DNA from: Hyphochytrium catenoides
Lineage: Eukaryota; Sar; Hyphochytriomycetes; Hyphochytriales; Hyphochytriaceae
Direction of reading: 5' to 3'
Assembly (NCBI GenBank): GCA_900088475.1
Contig: FLMG01000794.1
Span: forward strand, 1 to 22,527
DNA: 22,527 bases
Shown piece by piece: positions 19,601-22,527 of this stretch (position 1 is its first letter; each line of letters begins with the position of its first letter). Under the pieces are notes generated by a model, which had not been told where the DNA came from, ran no database searches, and saw only the letters and a program-made list of their open reading frames with translations. Position numbers and translations under genes: made by a program.

Positions 19601-22007
19601 CCGCCAAGCGATCAAAGCCTACAGAGCCACAGTGTACAAAGACACAGGAATGGAAGCGTTATCGTATGTAACGATCTCTCAACTCGCAGACAATATATTT
19701 AAGAAGCGTTACCTGAAGACAACCCTGCACACGATCCCAAGCAAGATCGCCTATGACCTCTTCAACCGTTCGATCTTTGGAGGCATTTGTCAAGTGTTTC
19801 AACATCATGCGGAGGCCACACCTTCTACCAAGATCCTGGGCATGGACGCGAACTCACTCTATCCATTTGCCATGTCCAGGCCATTGTTGACCCTAGATAG
19901 CGATGAAGAAGGTAAGTGCAAGTTTGAGATCACTGATGACCCTGCTGAGTGCCGTACCTTCCTAAGTAGGCTCACCTCAGTCAGTAAGCAGCCAAAGACC
20001 AAAGAGCTAATCCAAGCTATGCTGTATGGCGACACTGAACACATAGTCGATGACTTGAACACCTACGAGGATGGTATTCTTAGGTGCCTCCTTGACTGTG
20101 ATCTCTACTATACTGACGAGCAAATGGACGCCCTCAAGCACCTGCCCGTCCTACCGACCAGAGAAGTCCCGCCAGATAACCTGGGTGCCTTTGGGAATAG
20201 AGTCAAGAAAGCGGCAAACAAAGGAAATAGCTCCTCTGAGATGCTTCTTCTTACCTTTGAAATACCCAGCAAAGCAGATTACGTATTGCCTGCTTATGTG
20301 TTGCTATACCTGCTCATTAACAACATGGTCACAGTAGCAAAGGTCAAGAAGGTCATCCCTATGAGGTTCGCCTTGGTTTATGACGAGTATGTCAGCAACT
20401 ATGCAGGCAAGCGACAGGAAGCAGCAAACGACGTACACAAAGCCCTGGAAACGAATGATGAAGCAATTTTAACAGCGAGCACGATCAGGAAGACTTATTT
20501 TAAATCAATGCTGACCAATCCATACGGCAAGACGCTTCAGGACGAGAGCAAGTACACCAAGGAGTTCATAGCCAACAACCCAAATGACTATTTGAAAAAA
20601 CTTCAGGGCAGACAGCTCGTAAATGCACACCAAATCTCGAAAAGCACCATTCTAGTAAGCTGCCGAGCAGCCACCACAGTGAAGACTCCGAGATACCTTG
20701 GAATGAGTATACTCTGGACTTCGAAGCTCTTAATGTATGACTTCATATACAACTTTCTCTGGAAGACCTATTCCCACGAACAGCTCCAGCTCCTGTACAT
20801 AGACACTGATGGTGTGTACTTCAAAGTAGATACTCCCAGTTATGATGCCTTCCTCCAGAGGTTCCCTCAGAACATGAGAGACCGCTTCATAGCTGCCAAC
20901 GGTGACGTAACACCAGGCTTGTTCAAACTAGAGGCGGATTTGCAAAGTTTGATCTGTTTAGCTCCAAAATTGCGATCGGGACTCCCTACTGATGACAGTG
21001 CAGCAGTCATCAAAGCCAAGGGAGTCCAAAAAGCAGTACTCAAGCTCAACCACGAACACTTTAGACAGACGCTGAACGATCTCAGTCAGCTAGCCGTAGA
21101 GAACATGATTTTTAAGAAGCAATATGCCAAGGATGGCCGCACAGGTGTGTACATGCAGACAAAGTACGAACGAAAGACACTCACAATGCTTGATAGGAAA
21201 TCGGTTTACCTTTCACTGAATGAGTCAGTTCCTCATGGCTACTATAAGCCCTGCCTCCACTCCTGTAACAACTCAGTGACATGCCACCAAGAGACCCTTG
21301 TCTTCTGCGCTATATGTTCTCGCACAGGCCCAAAGCAACTTATGCTTCCAAATCAAACAGCAGACATCACCTTCTGGACACACGCTGAGTGTTCATCAAC
21401 GTCTACCTGCATCGTTTGTGGTGAGCCAGCAGACAGCTCAAACTCCAGCACCACCAAAGCAGGTCTCCACATCCACAGCTCACAACGATGTGCCTCGCAA
21501 GCAACAGATCGCTTCATCTCTGTTCGCATCGACCTCTCAGGAGCCAATAGAGAGCTGAAGTCACAGACATGCTCACACCTCACCTGTGATCAAAGCTGCG
21601 GCGGCTTACGACGCACAGACCCATATGATGAACAACGTGAACTGACCAAGATGTGGGACAACTGGTTCACTAGTGGCAGAGACCGCTGCTTGCAACATGG
21701 TATCACCCTCCAGATGTCAGAGCTCCGAGCGATAGCACCGAAAGAAGCCTTCATTACAAAGATCTCGCACCTCCTCAGCAACCACAAGGAGTTCTCAGTA
21801 ATGAACTATGGCACAAAGTGGAACCTCGAGCACACAACACCAGTCAGCAGTCTCTGGGACTCCCCTCCTTCAGCAACCATCGAGCAGATCTTCTCAATTG
21901 AGAACTTAGCGCTAGTCACCCCCGAAGAGAACAGCAAGCTAGGTGGTGCCAAGAGGAAGAGAGATCTTCAGCTAAAGCTTCAAACACTGCTTCAGTTTCA
22001 TCAGTAG
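16692..22007 (+). CDS. polB: Protein-primed-type family B DNA polymerase, multidomain
   Basis: The protein has 1771 residues and no intron. Residues 1-460 are helical and unassigned, and could include a terminal-protein-like part. Residues 474-482 (DSLCTFRSI) with C477, and H637 in GHLALITNL, match the 'C-F-R … H-x-x-L-I' segment of Polinton-type polymerases; an OTU/papain-like protease is possible. A C2HC finger follows (C653, C656, H678, C682). Exonuclease motifs are D725/E727 (SYDTEA), N839/D844 (YNSGRYD) and Y962/D966 (YCRQD). Polymerase motifs are A (MDANSLYP, 1051-1058), B (K1271 to NPYG, 1276-1279) and C (YIDTDG, 1369-1374). Residues ~1519-1600 are Cys/His-rich (CAIC, HAEC, CIVCG), like a zinc-binding PHD or RING-type fold. 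Residues 1710-1750 (LEHTTPV, ENLALVTPEEN) look HNH-like. All proofreading and polymerase residues are intact. It should copy the element DNA. A pPolB of this size usually lacks the C-terminal additions. Confidence 0.88.
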   Translation: MAALQNLIDLAGRLGLEANIIEALGTFEASAINEDKAFVINRINSADTINPDDRDKAIRLIRGLIRDAARVIGFNDSYRQRNAITREAFFLTHYQQFDFQITTRMKATETKLIPAVIDHRLGKGQQTRLTWANFTVRKTLAASVRGVLQSLADNRPQPYRLAIMSRTFLMTRIAHDRAIAVDKVVEAFKNKEPMITLVFKPTTEQTRERSQETQIQLMKEAISNEAQRISRRDQISLEDALQAQKQLLAKESLVCTPSDASQSPAEDDVIQAATEKGLMTPSGDKVRDFLIAISHLNQVKHINLTSSPEHAIEELDSMVTSMLESPVGGILSTISFQFPPETHFRDWKRVFDTTMKPIIVRVLESSLRSSLQYKIILNGTTLDQITAATGVRSFHFPEGRFQLIQNTMGISVMSEAFEKALSSWCGNVELQDSNKVLHDMKSFEIKLIQCNRTGCKNFKSGGKVPGVVNPYPADSLCTFRSIGLALYGKHHLSIKKGEKESPLQRLIGQDLCCLFYNCQLQDGSPWIPLILDVMQLGEASVPLLADKSRLQTLLKQRELERRSHGGVVHSDGCQKQKVDFTYESLKRLADLVNLNLFICHREESKQDWQVLCKIFADSEHADDAFLDYTYISQADGHLALITNLHNYGSETRCPHCNKRWQRNKDGHYGQDPTTYQQHVSACPNRRSTEVTSTFTADKVRYYPKNLTFEQLFKDQLQYETFISYDTEAIIGENGVHHPHTIVAIEDRFNFEFCYTNTSPSDPLQPTGNDVSKRFLNWLVFIAEPLAKKITNSRKGTLTKHQSLCKCKKADASSDCEKTCKYRKLNNELSVIKIPVCGYNSGRYDLTFLLNAIEKKVDRVLVQSSGILELCWSVYVPVLKKSVTYVFLDMFRHGGGSLETFASRNGVTGKKCPYSYDYIKYPAQYLETTFPTGIWGDQQTEKEARKIWDGLKNTSMKAYTEHYCRQDVELLRQAIKAYRATVYKDTGMEALSYVTISQLADNIFKKRYLKTTLHTIPSKIAYDLFNRSIFGGICQVFQHHAEATPSTKILGMDANSLYPFAMSRPLLTLDSDEEGKCKFEITDDPAECRTFLSRLTSVSKQPKTKELIQAMLYGDTEHIVDDLNTYEDGILRCLLDCDLYYTDEQMDALKHLPVLPTREVPPDNLGAFGNRVKKAANKGNSSSEMLLLTFEIPSKADYVLPAYVLLYLLINNMVTVAKVKKVIPMRFALVYDEYVSNYAGKRQEAANDVHKALETNDEAILTASTIRKTYFKSMLTNPYGKTLQDESKYTKEFIANNPNDYLKKLQGRQLVNAHQISKSTILVSCRAATTVKTPRYLGMSILWTSKLLMYDFIYNFLWKTYSHEQLQLLYIDTDGVYFKVDTPSYDAFLQRFPQNMRDRFIAANGDVTPGLFKLEADLQSLICLAPKLRSGLPTDDSAAVIKAKGVQKAVLKLNHEHFRQTLNDLSQLAVENMIFKKQYAKDGRTGVYMQTKYERKTLTMLDRKSVYLSLNESVPHGYYKPCLHSCNNSVTCHQETLVFCAICSRTGPKQLMLPNQTADITFWTHAECSSTSTCIVCGEPADSSNSSTTKAGLHIHSSQRCASQATDRFISVRIDLSGANRELKSQTCSHLTCDQSCGGLRRTDPYDEQRELTKMWDNWFTSGRDRCLQHGITLQMSELRAIAPKEAFITKISHLLSNHKEFSVMNYGTKWNLEHTTPVSSLWDSPPSATIEQIFSIENLALVTPEENSKLGGAKRKRDLQLKLQTLLQFHQ

Positions 22008-22133
22008 ACAGCGTCCAAGCCTCCAGACAAGCCCTCAGAAGTAGAAAGATCGCGATCTCAAAAAGTTCTTTTCTTCCCCCAGTTATCAGCATACAGTTAC
22101 CAACCATGGTGGTGTTGCCATATCTTCGACTAT

Positions 22134-22168
22134 CATGCCGCGCTGACACACTTTGTCAGCGCGGCATG
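22134..22168. repeat. Perfect 15-bp-arm hairpin in repeat unit 1
   Basis: The arms catgccgcgctgaca and tgtcagcgcggcatg are exact reverse complements with the loop cactt. It lies about 125 bp past the polymerase stop and may serve as a transcript terminator or 3'-end structure, or as a protein-binding site. Confidence 0.85.
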
Positions 22169-22297
22169 CTCAACCGCACCACTCCAAATCCCCACAACAC
22201 CCTGTAAGCACCTAGACCAGCAAACAAAGGCTTTAGAACACACTTCGGTGACCGCGGCAAAATGTGCACAAATGGTGCTCCCAAGTTTCCAGCTACC

Positions 22298-22332
22298 ATG
22301 CCCGCGCTGGCACATTTTGTCACGGCGGGCAT
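22298..22332. repeat. Imperfect hairpin in repeat unit 2
   Basis: The arms atgcccgcgctggca and tgtcacggcgggcat pair with a few mismatches. The position in the unit is the same as for the perfect hairpin 164 bp upstream, and both arms have changed together in places (an extra c/g pair), which suggests the fold is kept. Confidence 0.65.
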
Positions 22333-22527
22333 TGCTCACCCACACTTGCTCGACCTAACTCTACCCTGCAACCACCTACACCAGCAAACAAAGCCTTTGC
22401 AAACCCTTTGGACTACCGTGGCAAAATGTGTACATCTGATGTTACCACCTATTGACTAGTCAAAACCGCTTTCTTTGTTGTTAGTCTTTCTATAGATCAA
22501 ACAAAGGATTGTGAATATGTTGATGCA

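Larger units (their letters stand above)
22106..22440 (+). repeat. Two ~165-bp direct repeats
   Basis: Unit 1 runs from about 22106 to 22271 and unit 2 from about 22272 to 22440. Both contain a hairpin, the block accagcaaacaaag, and a gcaaaatgtg block (22257 and 22421, offset 164). Similarity is imperfect throughout, so the duplication is not recent. Confidence 0.75.
22008..22527. other. Gene-free right flank with direct repeats
   Basis: No gene is supported after the polymerase stop. The region consists mostly of two ~165-bp direct repeats with hairpins. I could not pair the last bases with the left part of the window as terminal inverted repeats, so the element may continue past the edge. 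Confidence 0.5.

Overview
The window looks like chromosomal DNA of an intron-bearing unicellular eukaryote (a protist or early-branching fungus; I cannot place it further) carrying a large Polinton/Maverick-like or virophage-like DNA element. Host character shows in a gene whose exons are joined by GT-AG introns of about 55-85 nt. Element character shows in two very long intronless genes for DNA replication and a retroviral-type (rve) integrase.

Layout. Positions 1-6342 are host-like: an unrecognised, probably two-exon gene (482-1680), then two divergent paralogous genes for leucine-rich-repeat (LRR) membrane proteins. The plus-strand copy (4839-6342) splices cleanly, with six internal exons of exactly 63 nt, one LRR each. 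The minus-strand copy (2182-4072) has a lost splice donor and two exons out of register, and is probably a pseudogene. Positions 6343-6804 hold hairpins and interleaved inverted repeats and may contain the host/element boundary.

Positions 6805-9536 carry a basic 292-residue protein with a histone-fold-like stretch (minus), a coiled-coil protein (plus) and an integrase lacking its N-terminal part (minus). Positions 9540-12500 have no convincing gene. They hold three diverged copies of a repeat carrying a strikingly regular array of GGTANC motifs, plus a degenerate minisatellite.

Positions 12820-22007 carry the replication module: a primase-helicase (archaeo-eukaryotic primase domain, HNH-like zinc motif, superfamily 3 helicase) and a 1771-residue family B DNA polymerase of the protein-primed type, with N-terminal Cys/His and zinc-finger segments and a C-terminal Cys-rich plus HNH-like region. 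The window ends in two ~165-bp direct repeats, each with a hairpin.

The polymerase, helicase and integrase together suggest a self-synthesising element. No capsid, packaging ATPase or maturation protease is visible, and the integrase is truncated, so the copy is either partial in this window or decayed on its integration side. The two replication genes are open and look functional.
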